Below, piece by piece: positions 36,874-47,781 of a stretch of DNA of 64,000 bases (its first letter is position 1; each line of letters starts with the position of its first letter). The notes below the pieces were generated by a model. That model saw only the letters and a list, made by a program, of their open reading frames with translations. It searched no databases and had not been told where the DNA came from. A program made the position numbers and the translations under genes. The stretch comes from Paenibacillus pabuli NBRC 13638 (GTDB lineage: Bacteria; Bacillota; Bacilli; Paenibacillales; Paenibacillaceae), in assembly GCF_001514495.1 (NCBI RefSeq), contig NZ_BCNM01000001.1, positions 124,001 to 188,000 of the forward strand, in the 5' to 3' direction.

Positions 36874-37197
36874 TCAAAAAGAATAGTACGTGAGTGCGTA
36901 TTGCATCAGAAAGGCACGAATTTCTTCCCCGCTTAACATCACATCAGATGTGCTGGCTTGCTCCAGGTTGAGAAGCAAATTGCTGGCGGCTTCGTGCAGG
37001 AAAAGCATGCGTTCATTTCCCCATAGTTCTTGATGCCGCTGGATATATTGCATGACCAGTGACAGCTCCATACCTTTTAAAGGTCTGAACACCGAAGCCC
37101 ATTTTACCAGATCAGAGGGATGGGATCCTACAGGCAATTCAAATTCGGCAAAACCATGAACATTCCCACATGAGATTTTTAATGTTTTTGTTATCAT
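36874..37197 (-). CDS. Small protein of unknown function
   Basis: About 107 residues starting MITKTLKISCG. It is not a recognised family. The composition is protein-like, with LPVGSHPSDLVKWASVFRPLKGMELSLVMQYIQ and an alpha-helical C-terminal half; there is no signal peptide or membrane helix. The ribosome binding site is poor, and an in-frame ATG at 37221 is an alternative start. It stands alone between terminators. Confidence 0.5.
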   Translation of the reverse strand: MITKTLKISCGNVHGFAEFELPVGSHPSDLVKWASVFRPLKGMELSLVMQYIQRHQELWGNERMLFLHEAASNLLLNLEQASTSDVMLSGEEIRAFLMQYALTYYSF

Positions 37198-37560
37198 GTC
37201 GATTATGTTACGACTGAACACAGCTCAAGTAAAATCAAATGGGATGGATATACGCCTGATTTTCTGATTTTTGGTATAGAATTCACACATGTAAGCGATT
37301 AACAAGAGATATATCTTCGTTTTGGACTAGATTATCTCGATTTTTTCTTCCGCTCATGACAGACCGAGTAAAATGCCGCATGACAGCGAAAAGTGGAGAT
37401 TAGGCAAGAATTGCTCACCTGGATTGTCTGGAATCGATCAGAACGGTGCAGAAATCGCATGCAGTTCAATTGCAGAGATGCAGACAGAGGACTATGATTC
37501 GCAAATAACGTACTCCAGATGGCATTTGCAGGATCTGATGTGAAGGCGAGGTTGGCGGCA
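37198..37560. other. Gene-free stretch
   Basis: AT-rich left part and mixed right part. I see no convincing gene, promoter pair or RNA structure here; an in-frame extension of the next gene to 37519 lacks a ribosome binding site. Confidence 0.5.
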
Positions 37561-37956
37561 ATGGATGAAGCAATGATGATGGTATCGACAGGATGCGGTG
37601 AGACAGGAAAGAATTTTGTGGATGTATTACTGAAGAAGGGATTTGCGGTTGTTGTGCTTGTACACAGTGAAGAAGAGGGGAAACAACTTCAATCTCTTGG
37701 GGCAGTTACTGTACGTTACATTCAGGAAATGACTGACCGTAATCAGCTTCCGCCAGAATTTGTAGTGAAAAACGCCTTTGTATTTGAAAATAACTTGCCG
37801 CAGTGCTGTCAGGACATTGAGCTGTGCCACAGCTTCTGTCCGCAACAACTCTATGTTGTTTCCAGCAACAAGGCTCATGTTGGACTTGTTTATAAAAACC
37901 TGGGAGCAACATATGTTATTCACAGCCGGAATGGAAATGTTTCATTTTTATTGTGA
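37561..37956 (+). CDS. Small protein with a Rossmann-like N terminus, unknown function
   Basis: About 131 residues, MDEAMMMVSTGCGETGKNFVDVLL, then GFAVVVLVHSEEEGKQLQSLGAVTV. This resembles the first beta-alpha-beta of NmrA-like or atypical SDR proteins, but the glycine motif (STGCGETGK) is imperfect and the protein is much too short for an enzyme. Five later cysteines or cysteine-pairs (LPQCCQDIELCHSFC) are unusual. AAGGCGAGG lies about 10 bases before ATG 37561; ATG 37573 is possible. Function unknown. Confidence 0.5.
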   Translation: MDEAMMMVSTGCGETGKNFVDVLLKKGFAVVVLVHSEEEGKQLQSLGAVTVRYIQEMTDRNQLPPEFVVKNAFVFENNLPQCCQDIELCHSFCPQQLYVVSSNKAHVGLVYKNLGATYVIHSRNGNVSFLL

Positions 37957-38008
37957 ATCACCTGATCGTGGGTCCCTGTCGCCAGTCGGTTGAACCAAGT
38001 ATAAATGA

Positions 38009-38058
38009 AAAACGTTGTGTCCAAAGCCTGTTGCCCTGAACACAACGTTTCGTGTTTT
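38009..38058. terminator. Bidirectional terminator between convergent genes
   Basis: AAAACGTTGTGT / ACACAACGTTT hairpin; T runs follow on both strands. Confidence 0.85.
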
Positions 38059-38105
38059 TCTATATGCTAATTCCTATGTGCTATACATTGAGCTGTGAAA
38101 CCCTA

Positions 38106-39827
38106 TTAGGAAGAGATTCCTATTACACTGGAACCATTTTTTGTGATTTTGTACGTTATGATGTCTCCGCTCCAGAAGTGGAATTTGAGAATGACTTCGC
38201 CATTATTCGTATCATTGAAGAAGTTTTGTTTCAGTTCAATCACGTTGCTGCTATAATTCGGACTAAAAGTGTAGGAAAATTCTTTGAATGAAGTCCAGTT
38301 TTGCGGACCTGCGTTGCCTCCATTGGTATACGTGGCTTCCATCGTGGCCAGCTGATTGCCATTAAAGGTCGTCGGAATCGCAAACGAGCTCGTTGTGCCT
38401 GTTGCATTGCTCAGTTTAGGTGTATCATACTTGATGATATTCAGGGTCCAGTTTGCACCTTTGTTGAATTTGACGGTCAGCTTGGCATTAACACCAAGAT
38501 TGCCGGAAGTGGTCAGTCGGGTCAACAGGCTGGATTTCAACGTTAGCACATCACCACTGATCGTGTAATCTGTACCTTGGACAAGAGTGGTACTGCCATT
38601 GGCAAGTGAACTAAATGTATTGCCATTGAGATTGAGCTTTACGGTTTTATCCTGAATCGCTGCACCTTTTTTAAGATAAACCAAATCCGATTCAGCTGTG
38701 GAGGAGCGACCTGTCCAGCTTGCTTTCATCGTATTATACAGATCCGGATCAGACCAGGTGAAGCTGGTACGACCAAAATGCTGTCCATTATCCCATAACA
38801 TGGTGGTCATTTGTTTCTGACGCAGGTATTGGCCAATAAATTCAAAGAATTTCAACTTCTCGCCTTGCTCAATAACACCTGTGTGCTGATCAAAGCCGAG
38901 CAACCCATACTCCCCAACGATAACGGGTATACCCTTGGCAGTAAAAGCATTATAGACACGGTCGAATGTATCTGTAATATCCTTTTGTACTTCAGCGTTA
39001 TATTTCGTGTATCCTGCGATATTCACACTGAATGGCCAGAAACCATAATAGTGAACGGTTGCGATAATGTTAGGGTCATTCAATTTCGCAATCGTCTGGG
39101 TTAATGCATCGAGATCTGGTTGAGTGGAAGAAGTATGCATGGTTGGCAGAACGAGTGGACGTGTGGTGTTGTTTCCGCCTGATGCTCTCACGATGCTATG
39201 GAAAGATACATTCAATTCATCCAGCAAAGCGTATGCAATAGCAGTATTTGTTGTGCCACCTTCGGAGAAACGTGGTTCATTTACACTTTCGAACATCAGC
39301 TTAGTGGATGTGTTTTTGAATTTGTTTGCAATTTGAGTCCAAGCAGAGTTGTAACGAGCCAGAACATTGGCATGGTCATTCTCCATATAGCTGATCCACT
39401 GCCATGAGTCATGATGGATATTGATCATCACATACAGGTTCGCATCAAGGGCCCAATTTACAACCTGTTGTACACGATTCATGTAAGCGGTATCAATAGT
39501 ATAGTTGGGAGCTCCACCCATATGTGCTTGCCAGGTCACTGGAATACGTATACTCTTGTAGCCTTGATTTGCAATATTTTGTATCAGTTGCTGCGTGATC
39601 AGCGGGTTGCCCCAGGCCGTCTCATCTGCACCGACCGCGTCCAGCGAGTTACCAAGATTCCAGCCCGGCTCCATCGCATTAACATAGGATTGCATATTGG
39701 TTGGAGTGGCAGCAGTACTAGTCTGGATCGCCTCATCAGCGGCAGAAGCGATGGCGGATGAGAACAGGGACAGGATCATTGCCGTTACGAGAGTGAGCGA
39801 AAGGACCGATTTGCGGTTTTTGTTCAT
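38106..39827 (-). CDS. Secreted GH5 endoglucanase with X2 and CBM46 modules
   Basis: About 573 residues. A Sec signal peptide (MNKNRKSVLSLTLVTAMILSLF, cleavage near AIASA) is followed by a GH5_4-type domain: GWNLGNSLDA, INIHHDSW, acid/base Glu in FESVNEPRF, HYYGFWPFSV, and nucleophile Glu in VIVGEYGLLG. An X2/Ig-like module (LNLNGNTFSSLANGSTTLVQG) and a C-terminal CBM46-like module (FSYTFSPNY, FHFWSGDIITYKI) complete the GH5-X2-CBM46 layout known from Bacillus halodurans Cel5B. It likely cleaves cellulose, beta-glucan or xyloglucan outside the cell. The start MNKNRK has AAAGGAG 9 bases upstream. Confidence 0.92.
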   Translation of the reverse strand: MNKNRKSVLSLTLVTAMILSLFSSAIASAADEAIQTSTAATPTNMQSYVNAMEPGWNLGNSLDAVGADETAWGNPLITQQLIQNIANQGYKSIRIPVTWQAHMGGAPNYTIDTAYMNRVQQVVNWALDANLYVMINIHHDSWQWISYMENDHANVLARYNSAWTQIANKFKNTSTKLMFESVNEPRFSEGGTTNTAIAYALLDELNVSFHSIVRASGGNNTTRPLVLPTMHTSSTQPDLDALTQTIAKLNDPNIIATVHYYGFWPFSVNIAGYTKYNAEVQKDITDTFDRVYNAFTAKGIPVIVGEYGLLGFDQHTGVIEQGEKLKFFEFIGQYLRQKQMTTMLWDNGQHFGRTSFTWSDPDLYNTMKASWTGRSSTAESDLVYLKKGAAIQDKTVKLNLNGNTFSSLANGSTTLVQGTDYTISGDVLTLKSSLLTRLTTSGNLGVNAKLTVKFNKGANWTLNIIKYDTPKLSNATGTTSSFAIPTTFNGNQLATMEATYTNGGNAGPQNWTSFKEFSYTFSPNYSSNVIELKQNFFNDTNNGEVILKFHFWSGDIITYKITKNGSSVIGISS

Positions 39828-39931
39828 TAACATATTCTCCTTTGTAATTATAATTGTTGATCTAAAATAGAGTTCTTGAAGACATTGGTAAATAAGATTC
39901 AACATGGAACAAGACTCTGGCTTCTTTGAAA

Positions 39932-39946
39932 TGGAATCACCTCCAA
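39932..39946 (-). promoter_or_regulatory. Shine-Dalgarno-like sequence without a start codon (STAB-SD candidate)
   Basis: Minus-strand TTTGGAGGTGATTCC matches the 16S rRNA 3' end over nine bases but lies about 105 nt upstream of the cellulase start and at the very 5' end of the predicted transcript. Such sites stabilise some Bacillus mRNAs (cry3A). Confidence 0.45.
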
Positions 39947-39950
39947 ATTA

Positions 39951-39979
39951 AGTATTGAAAGCGCTTTCTAAGTTGTAAA
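39951..39979 (-). promoter_or_regulatory. Cellulase promoter with a cre (CcpA) site in the spacer
   Basis: Minus strand: TTTACA (39979-39974), 17-base spacer, AATACT (39956-39951). The cre-type palindrome TGAAAGCGCTTTCT (39956-39969) fills the spacer, as at the mannanase promoter. Confidence 0.7.
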
Positions 39980-40134
39980 TATATCATAATTAACGAGCAG
40001 GAAACACCCTCATAATTGGAATAAAATTCATGTAAAAATTAGTGTTTAACGGATTTTTTTATTTTATTTTTATAAGAATAGCGTTACATTTAGCTCATGG
40101 TCTAATGCAAATAACTACAGGAGGGGATCAGGTA

Positions 40135-40962
40135 ATGAAGCTGGATGCACATCAACATTTCTGGAATTATAATGTTCATGAATATGGATGGATCGGGGAA
40201 CCTATGAACGTCATTCGAAGATCGTTTCTTCCGGAAGATCTCGAACCTCTGCTAACGAATTCAGGCGTATCAGGTTGTATGGCTGTCCAGGCGAGACAAA
40301 CGGTTGAGGAAACCGAATGGCTTCTTCACTTGGCAGAACAACATGAGTTCATCAAGGGCGTTGTGGGTTGGGTGGATCTGTGTTCTGCAGATGTTTCACA
40401 CCAACTTGAGAAATATGCCTCAAGCCCCTGGTTGAAGGGTGTACGTCATGTGGTACAGGATGAACCGGATGAGAAGTTTGTATTGCGAGACGATTTTCAG
40501 CGAGGAATTGCATTGCTGCAGCAGTATAACCTGGCTTATGATCTGCTGGTGTCCAAGGAGCAACTGCCCCATGCTATAGAACTGGTTAAGAAGTTCCCTG
40601 AACAGCGCTTTGTACTTGATCACCTGGGGAAACCTGATATTAAGGCGAGCAAGGTTTCACCTTGGAAGGAAGCGATATATGCTTTGTCGGAACAACCGAA
40701 TGTGTATTGCAAATGGTCAGGCATGATCACTGAAGCGGATTGGGAGAATTGGAAACAGGAGGACTTTACTCCCTATCTCGATACTGCGCTAGAAGCCTTT
40801 GGTCCAGATCGGGTCATGTTTGGTTCTGATTGGCCTGTTTGCACGGTCGCTGGTACATACGCTCAAACACTTGAGATCATAACGAAACATATGAAATCCT
40901 TCTCGGAGGCGGAGCAGCAAATGATTTTCGGGGGAACCTGCGCTGCCTTCTACCAGGTATAG
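40135..40962 (+). CDS. Amidohydrolase 2 family sugar-lactonase-like protein
   Basis: A 275-residue metal-dependent hydrolase. It starts MKLDAHQHFWNY, the amidohydrolase_2 HxH motif, with FVLDHLGKPD in the middle, a WSGM segment and VMFGSDWPVC near residue 225. This set is typical of L-fucono-lactonase and L-rhamnono-lactonase relatives. It would open a sugar lactone; the exact substrate is open. GGAGGGG precedes ATG 40135. It stands alone, divergent from the cellulase and 12 kb from the rhamnose operon. Confidence 0.83.
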   Translation: MKLDAHQHFWNYNVHEYGWIGEPMNVIRRSFLPEDLEPLLTNSGVSGCMAVQARQTVEETEWLLHLAEQHEFIKGVVGWVDLCSADVSHQLEKYASSPWLKGVRHVVQDEPDEKFVLRDDFQRGIALLQQYNLAYDLLVSKEQLPHAIELVKKFPEQRFVLDHLGKPDIKASKVSPWKEAIYALSEQPNVYCKWSGMITEADWENWKQEDFTPYLDTALEAFGPDRVMFGSDWPVCTVAGTYAQTLEIITKHMKSFSEAEQQMIFGGTCAAFYQV

Positions 40963-40997
40963 CATTGCATTAGGCAGCTGCTATAGATTTCATGATG

Positions 40998-41026
40998 TTG
41001 ACAGTTTCCCTATTCCTTGCTAAAGT
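40998..41026 (+). promoter_or_regulatory. Sigma-A promoter of the bglH leader
   Basis: TTGACA (40998-41003), 17-base spacer, TAAAGT (41021-41026), start near 41033, 20 bases before the RAT element. Confidence 0.65.
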
Positions 41027-41053
41027 TTTATCCAATCCGCATAATTGTGATCT

Positions 41054-41080
41054 GGGAATGTTACCGATAAGGGCATAACC
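41054..41080 (+). promoter_or_regulatory. RAT antiterminator site of bglH
   Basis: The sequence has the conserved TGTTAC and GGCA-N-AACC blocks of LicT/SacY RAT hairpins, with base changes relative to the two RATs at 42973 and 44028. Its 3' end overlaps the terminator at 41077-41132. Confidence 0.7.
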
Positions 41081-41132
41081 TGAGCTGGCTTGTTTACACC
41101 GCGAGGTGTATCCAGGCTGGTTCGGGTTTTTT
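41077..41132 (+). terminator. Conditional terminator in the bglH leader
   Basis: AACC and CTGG arms pair with CCAG and GGTT around an inner ACACC-GCGA-GGTGT hairpin, ending in GGGTTTTTTG. Confidence 0.8.
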
Positions 41133-41154
41133 GTATTTAAGTTGAACGAACGAT

Positions 41155-41304
41155 TTTACACTGGACCACTGCGCGGACAGAACAATCTTCCGATCGCTGT
41201 TATCCCCAGATTTTTTGATTCTCTCTTTCAAAGGGAAAATCCGGGGATAAAGGCGAACGCGTTGCTTCTCCAGATTTTTTCTGTCCTCTCCGTTTATGTG
41301 TAAA
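41155..41304 (-). repeat. Structured 150-bp intergenic element, copy B
   Basis: Reverse-oriented copy of 33104-33254. Outer stem TTTACAC / GTGTAAA and inner stem GGACAGAA / TTCTGTCC replace the GTTACAC / GTGTAAC and GGCAGAA / TTCTGCC of copy A, so pairing is kept while bases differ. It lies in the leader of bglH, antisense to it, 90 bp before the gene. Confidence 0.75.
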
Positions 41305-41364
41305 TGTGTAGTTCAACATAAATATTTTTGTCTTTTTAATGTTTCTTGCGATTTGAGCGGATAA

Positions 41365-42837
<1,473 letters not shown>

Positions 42838-42870
42838 GCCAGGCATTAACGAGAGAGTTTTCCCTCATAT

Positions 42871-42905
42871 GATCGGAAGGACCAATCTTCATGGAACTTC
42901 CGATC
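42871..42905 (+). repeat. Inverted repeat between bglH and licT
   Basis: GATCGGAAG (42871-42879) and CTTCCGATC (42897-42905) are perfect 9-bp arms with a 17-base loop. No T tract follows, so its role as a terminator is doubtful. Confidence 0.5.
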
Positions 42906-42915
42906 GTCCTTACAC

Positions 42916-42952
42916 TGAAAGCGTTGACATATAAGTCGCTTCACGCTATACT
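42916..42952 (+). promoter_or_regulatory. licT promoter with overlapping cre-like site
   Basis: TTGACA (42924-42929), 17-base spacer, TATACT (42947-42952). TGAAAGCGTTGACA (42916-42929), one base off cre consensus, overlaps the -35. Confidence 0.75.
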
Positions 42953-42972
42953 TGACGCAATTATATCGTTTT

Positions 42973-43065
42973 GGGATTGTTACTACTTGAAGTAGGCAAA
43001 ACCTAAGCACCAAAAAAACAGACGTAGATGTCTTGTTTATTTTGTGTTGCTTCAGGTTTTTTTTG
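42973..43065 (+). promoter_or_regulatory. RAT and overlapping terminator in front of licT
   Basis: The RAT (42973-43003) has the GGATTGTTACT and GGCAAAACC blocks of LicT targets. The terminator pairs AAAACCT and GCAC with GTG..TGC and AGGTTTT, ending in eight T residues; its 5' arm overlaps the RAT, so LicT binding excludes it. This makes licT autoregulated. Confidence 0.88.
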
Positions 43066-43123
43066 TATGCCCACAAGGCGATATATGACTGCCAAGAGAG
43101 TGGATCGTGACGGGGGGATTGAA

Positions 43124-43954
43124 GTGAAAATAGCAAAGGTTATCAACAATAACGTCATTAGCATCTATCAGGCGGATGGAGCAGAGCTTGTGGTGATGGG
43201 GCGTGGGATTGCCTTTAAGAAAAAGCCGGGGGATAAAGTAGACGAGACCCGCATCCAGAAAGTATTTGCGCTTAAAAACAAGCAGACATCCGACAATTTC
43301 AAAATGCTGCTGCGCGAAGTGCCGATCGAACTAATCGAAATTGTGGAAGAGATTATTACCTACGCCAGAGAGAATCTGGGCCGTAACCTGAATGAAAATA
43401 TTTACGTTTCCCTAACAGATCATATTAACTTTGCGATTGAACGATATCGCGAAGGGGTTGAAATCAAGAATGCACTGATGTGGGAAATCAAACAGCTGTA
43501 CAAAGCTGAGTTCGGACTAGGCCTGAAAACGCTGGAGCAGATCAAGTCCAGGTTGGACATCGAGCTTCCACCGGATGAAGCAGCATATATTGCCCTGCAT
43601 ATTGTCAATGCGGAGATGAATGAAGAAGTCATTACAACGATGAACATCACGAAGTTTATTCAGCAGATTATTAATATAGCGAAATATCACTTCAAAATGG
43701 AATTCGATGAAGAGTCTCTCAGCTATTTTCGCTTCATTACGCATCTGAAATTCTTCTCCCAAAGGGTATTAAGCGGGACCCATTATGACAATAACTATGA
43801 TCACTTTTATGACATGATCAAAGAGAAGCACCCGGAAGCAGCGGCATGTACGGAAAAAATTGAAATGTTCGTCAACAAGGAATATAACCATCAGCTTACC
43901 AATGAAGAAAAATTGTATCTGACCGTCCACATTGAACGAGTCGTTAATAGATAG
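43124..43954 (+). CDS. licT: Transcription antiterminator of the BglG/LicT family
   Basis: A 276-residue protein with an N-terminal CAT RNA-binding domain (MKIAKVINNNVISIYQADGAELVVMGRGIAFKKKPGD, residues 1-60) and two PTS regulation domains (histidines in VSLTDHINFAI and LHIVNAEM for PRD1; FFSQRVLSG, and TVHIERV for PRD2). Phosphorylated EII keeps it off; beta-glucoside uptake releases it to bind RATs. GTG 43124 has a GGGGGG site 7 bases upstream; upstream in-frame codons lie inside the leader terminator. RATs precede bglH, licT and bglP. Confidence 0.93.
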   Translation: MKIAKVINNNVISIYQADGAELVVMGRGIAFKKKPGDKVDETRIQKVFALKNKQTSDNFKMLLREVPIELIEIVEEIITYARENLGRNLNENIYVSLTDHINFAIERYREGVEIKNALMWEIKQLYKAEFGLGLKTLEQIKSRLDIELPPDEAAYIALHIVNAEMNEEVITTMNITKFIQQIINIAKYHFKMEFDEESLSYFRFITHLKFFSQRVLSGTHYDNNYDHFYDMIKEKHPEAAACTEKIEMFVNKEYNHQLTNEEKLYLTVHIERVVNR

Positions 43955-43965
43955 CAATTAAATTG

Positions 43966-43993
43966 TTGACATATTTGGTTAAATTATTATAAT
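43966..43993 (+). promoter_or_regulatory. Sigma-A promoter of bglP
   Basis: TTGACA (43966-43971), 16-base spacer, TATAAT (43988-43993). Confidence 0.8.
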
Positions 43994-44027
43994 ATGAGAT
44001 TAACAGGAATTGAATACGATTTAACTG

Positions 44028-46058
<2,031 letters not shown>

Positions 46059-46097
46059 AGATTTGCAGGAGTATGCTTTGAGCATTTCTATATACAG

Positions 46098-46155
46098 AAG
46101 CCGTGTCCTGCGTGAAACAGAATGATATTCTGTTTACGCGGACGCGGCTTTTTTT
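46098..46155 (+). terminator. Terminator of bglP
   Basis: AAGCCG..GTCC..GCG pairs with CGC.GGAC.CGGCTT around an AAACAGAAT / ATTCTGTTT stem; then T5-T7. Confidence 0.9.
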
Positions 46156-46220
46156 CGGTATCCATTGCTGATTTGGGTTGCATTTCGTTCAGGATAACTT
46201 TAATTTTATGCAAGTGCTGA

Positions 46221-46811
46221 TCAGGAATCGGCTCGCACAACCGTTGAGTTCATGTTACCTGTCAGTCGTTGTGGTGGGAAGACCATGCGTACAGGTGCGA
46301 TGATGATCGCAGCGAACAAAGCTTTGATCAGATCACCGATGATGTAAGGATAGAATCCTTGAATCATGGCTTCCGGTAACGACATTTTGTAAGCATACGC
46401 CAGCCAGGGTACGCCCGAAACATAGATCAGTAATGAGCCAAACAGCTCAAATACGATAAAGGCAAGGAAATAACCTACAAATCCGTTCAATTTGATTCTA
46501 GAGAGCAATAATCCAATGAGCAAGGCGGAGAAGGGCCACATCATGACATATCCTCCGGTTGGTCCAAGAAGTACGGCGAGTCCACCTGCGCCATGCAGGA
46601 GCGGGAAGCCCAGTGCAGTCAGGATGACGACCAGAGCGATACTTAGAAAGCCATATAATGGGCCGAGCAGCCCTCCAGCCAGCATGACCGCAAGAGTTTG
46701 CAGTGTAATCGGCACGGGTGAGAAACCAATGGGAATACTTATGTATCCAAAAAGAACTAGTATGGCTGCCATGAGTGCGCTAAATACAATACCTCGCAAA
46801 GATAATTTCAT
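46221..46811 (-). CDS. bioY: Biotin transporter S component
   Basis: A 196-residue membrane protein of the BioY family with six helices. Signatures are IPIGFSPVPITLQTLAVMLAGGLLG near residue 25-50, and GPTGGYVMMWPFSALLIG near 83-100. BioY binds biotin and works with an ECF energising module. It is divergent from an ecfA gene, and a BirA-type operator lies between. A high-affinity biotin importer formed by these gene products is well supported by context. Confidence 0.93.
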   Translation of the reverse strand: MKLSLRGIVFSALMAAILVLFGYISIPIGFSPVPITLQTLAVMLAGGLLGPLYGFLSIALVVILTALGFPLLHGAGGLAVLLGPTGGYVMMWPFSALLIGLLLSRIKLNGFVGYFLAFIVFELFGSLLIYVSGVPWLAYAYKMSLPEAMIQGFYPYIIGDLIKALFAAIIIAPVRMVFPPQRLTGNMNSTVVRADS

Positions 46812-46844
46812 GTTTGAACATTCCTTTCGATTTTGGTAATCTTA

Positions 46845-46876
46845 TTGTTAACCAAATAAATAATTGTGGTTGACGA
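46845..46876. promoter_or_regulatory. BirA-type biotin operator shared by bioY and the ecf genes
   Basis: TTGTTAACC (46845-46853), 14-base spacer, GGTTGACGA (46868-46876): the inverted half-sites of BirA operators in Firmicutes. It lies in the 112-bp divergent promoter region. Confidence 0.82.
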
Positions 46877-46923
46877 TTTGGATCGTACCACAAAAGATTC
46901 AAAAGGGAAAGGACCAATTTGCG

Positions 46924-47781
46924 ATGCAAGACGTGATACCTTTGATTAAACTAGAAAATGTCCGTGTTCATTATGCGTCCGAATCAGGACGTGTTCGAAA
47001 GGCAGTGGATGGGGTTTCGCTAGTAATAGCCCCAGGAGAATGGATCAGTATTGTGGGAGCCAATGGTAGCGGTAAAAGTACGCTGGCCGGGTTACTGATT
47101 GGATTCACTCCGCTATCGGGCGGAGAAAGAAAAGCTCCATCGGAACTGGTTGTTCGTGGAGTTCTCCAGCAGCCCGATGCACAAGTACTCGGAGATACCA
47201 TTGAAGAGGAGTTTCATTTCGCCTTATCTTCGTTGCTGGAATCTTCGGATGAGCAGTTACGTCGGAGAGAGCACGCATTACATACGGTAGGACTTGAACT
47301 CCCACCAGAGACAGCAATATCTCAGTTGTCAGGAGGACAAAAGCAGTTGCTTAATATTGCAGTAGCGCTGGCAGCCCAACCCGACCTGCTTATTCTGGAC
47401 GAGCCTACGGCAATGCTTGACCCGGGAGCCAGGGATCGGATTGAAGCTGTGGTTCAAACCATTGTCCAGCAAGGGACGGCGGTAATCTGGATTACGCATC
47501 ATTTGGAGGAAACGACGCGATGTGATCGAATTATTGCCATGGAACAGGGACGTTGTGTGTACGACGGAGTGCCTGTGGCTTTCTTTTATGGAATGGAGAA
47601 GGAAGAGGATGCTGCTAACATTAGAAGAGACGAACAACAACGATCGCCCTGCGAAGAGCTGGGGCTTGCTCCACCTTTTACAGTGCAGACGGCTCTACTC
47701 CTGAAACGGAAAGGTCTGCTTCATGATGCGAAACCTCTGCGACCAGAGCAGTTGGTTAAGGAGGCAGCCCGTTGGCAATAG
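46924..47781 (+). CDS. ECF transporter ATPase, first subunit
   Basis: A 285-residue ABC ATPase of the energy-coupling-factor type. Walker A GANGSGKST near residue 50, Q-loop LQQPDAQVLGDTI, signature LSGGQKQLL, Walker B LLILDEPTAMLDP and the H-loop WITHHLEE are all present. ATG 46924 has GAAAGGACC about 9 bases upstream; the TTG at 46864 lies within the operator. The stop overlaps the next start. It most likely powers BioY. Confidence 0.9.
   Translation: MQDVIPLIKLENVRVHYASESGRVRKAVDGVSLVIAPGEWISIVGANGSGKSTLAGLLIGFTPLSGGERKAPSELVVRGVLQQPDAQVLGDTIEEEFHFALSSLLESSDEQLRRREHALHTVGLELPPETAISQLSGGQKQLLNIAVALAAQPDLLILDEPTAMLDPGARDRIEAVVQTIVQQGTAVIWITHHLEETTRCDRIIAMEQGRCVYDGVPVAFFYGMEKEEDAANIRRDEQQRSPCEELGLAPPFTVQTALLLKRKGLLHDAKPLRPEQLVKEAARWQ

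Noticed and set aside
37276..37300. cre-like TGTAAGCGATTAAC upstream of the small gene at 37561
   Set aside because: Two mismatches at invariant positions and no adjacent promoter.
42871..42905. Intrinsic terminator after bglH
   Set aside because: The hairpin is perfect but no T tract follows.
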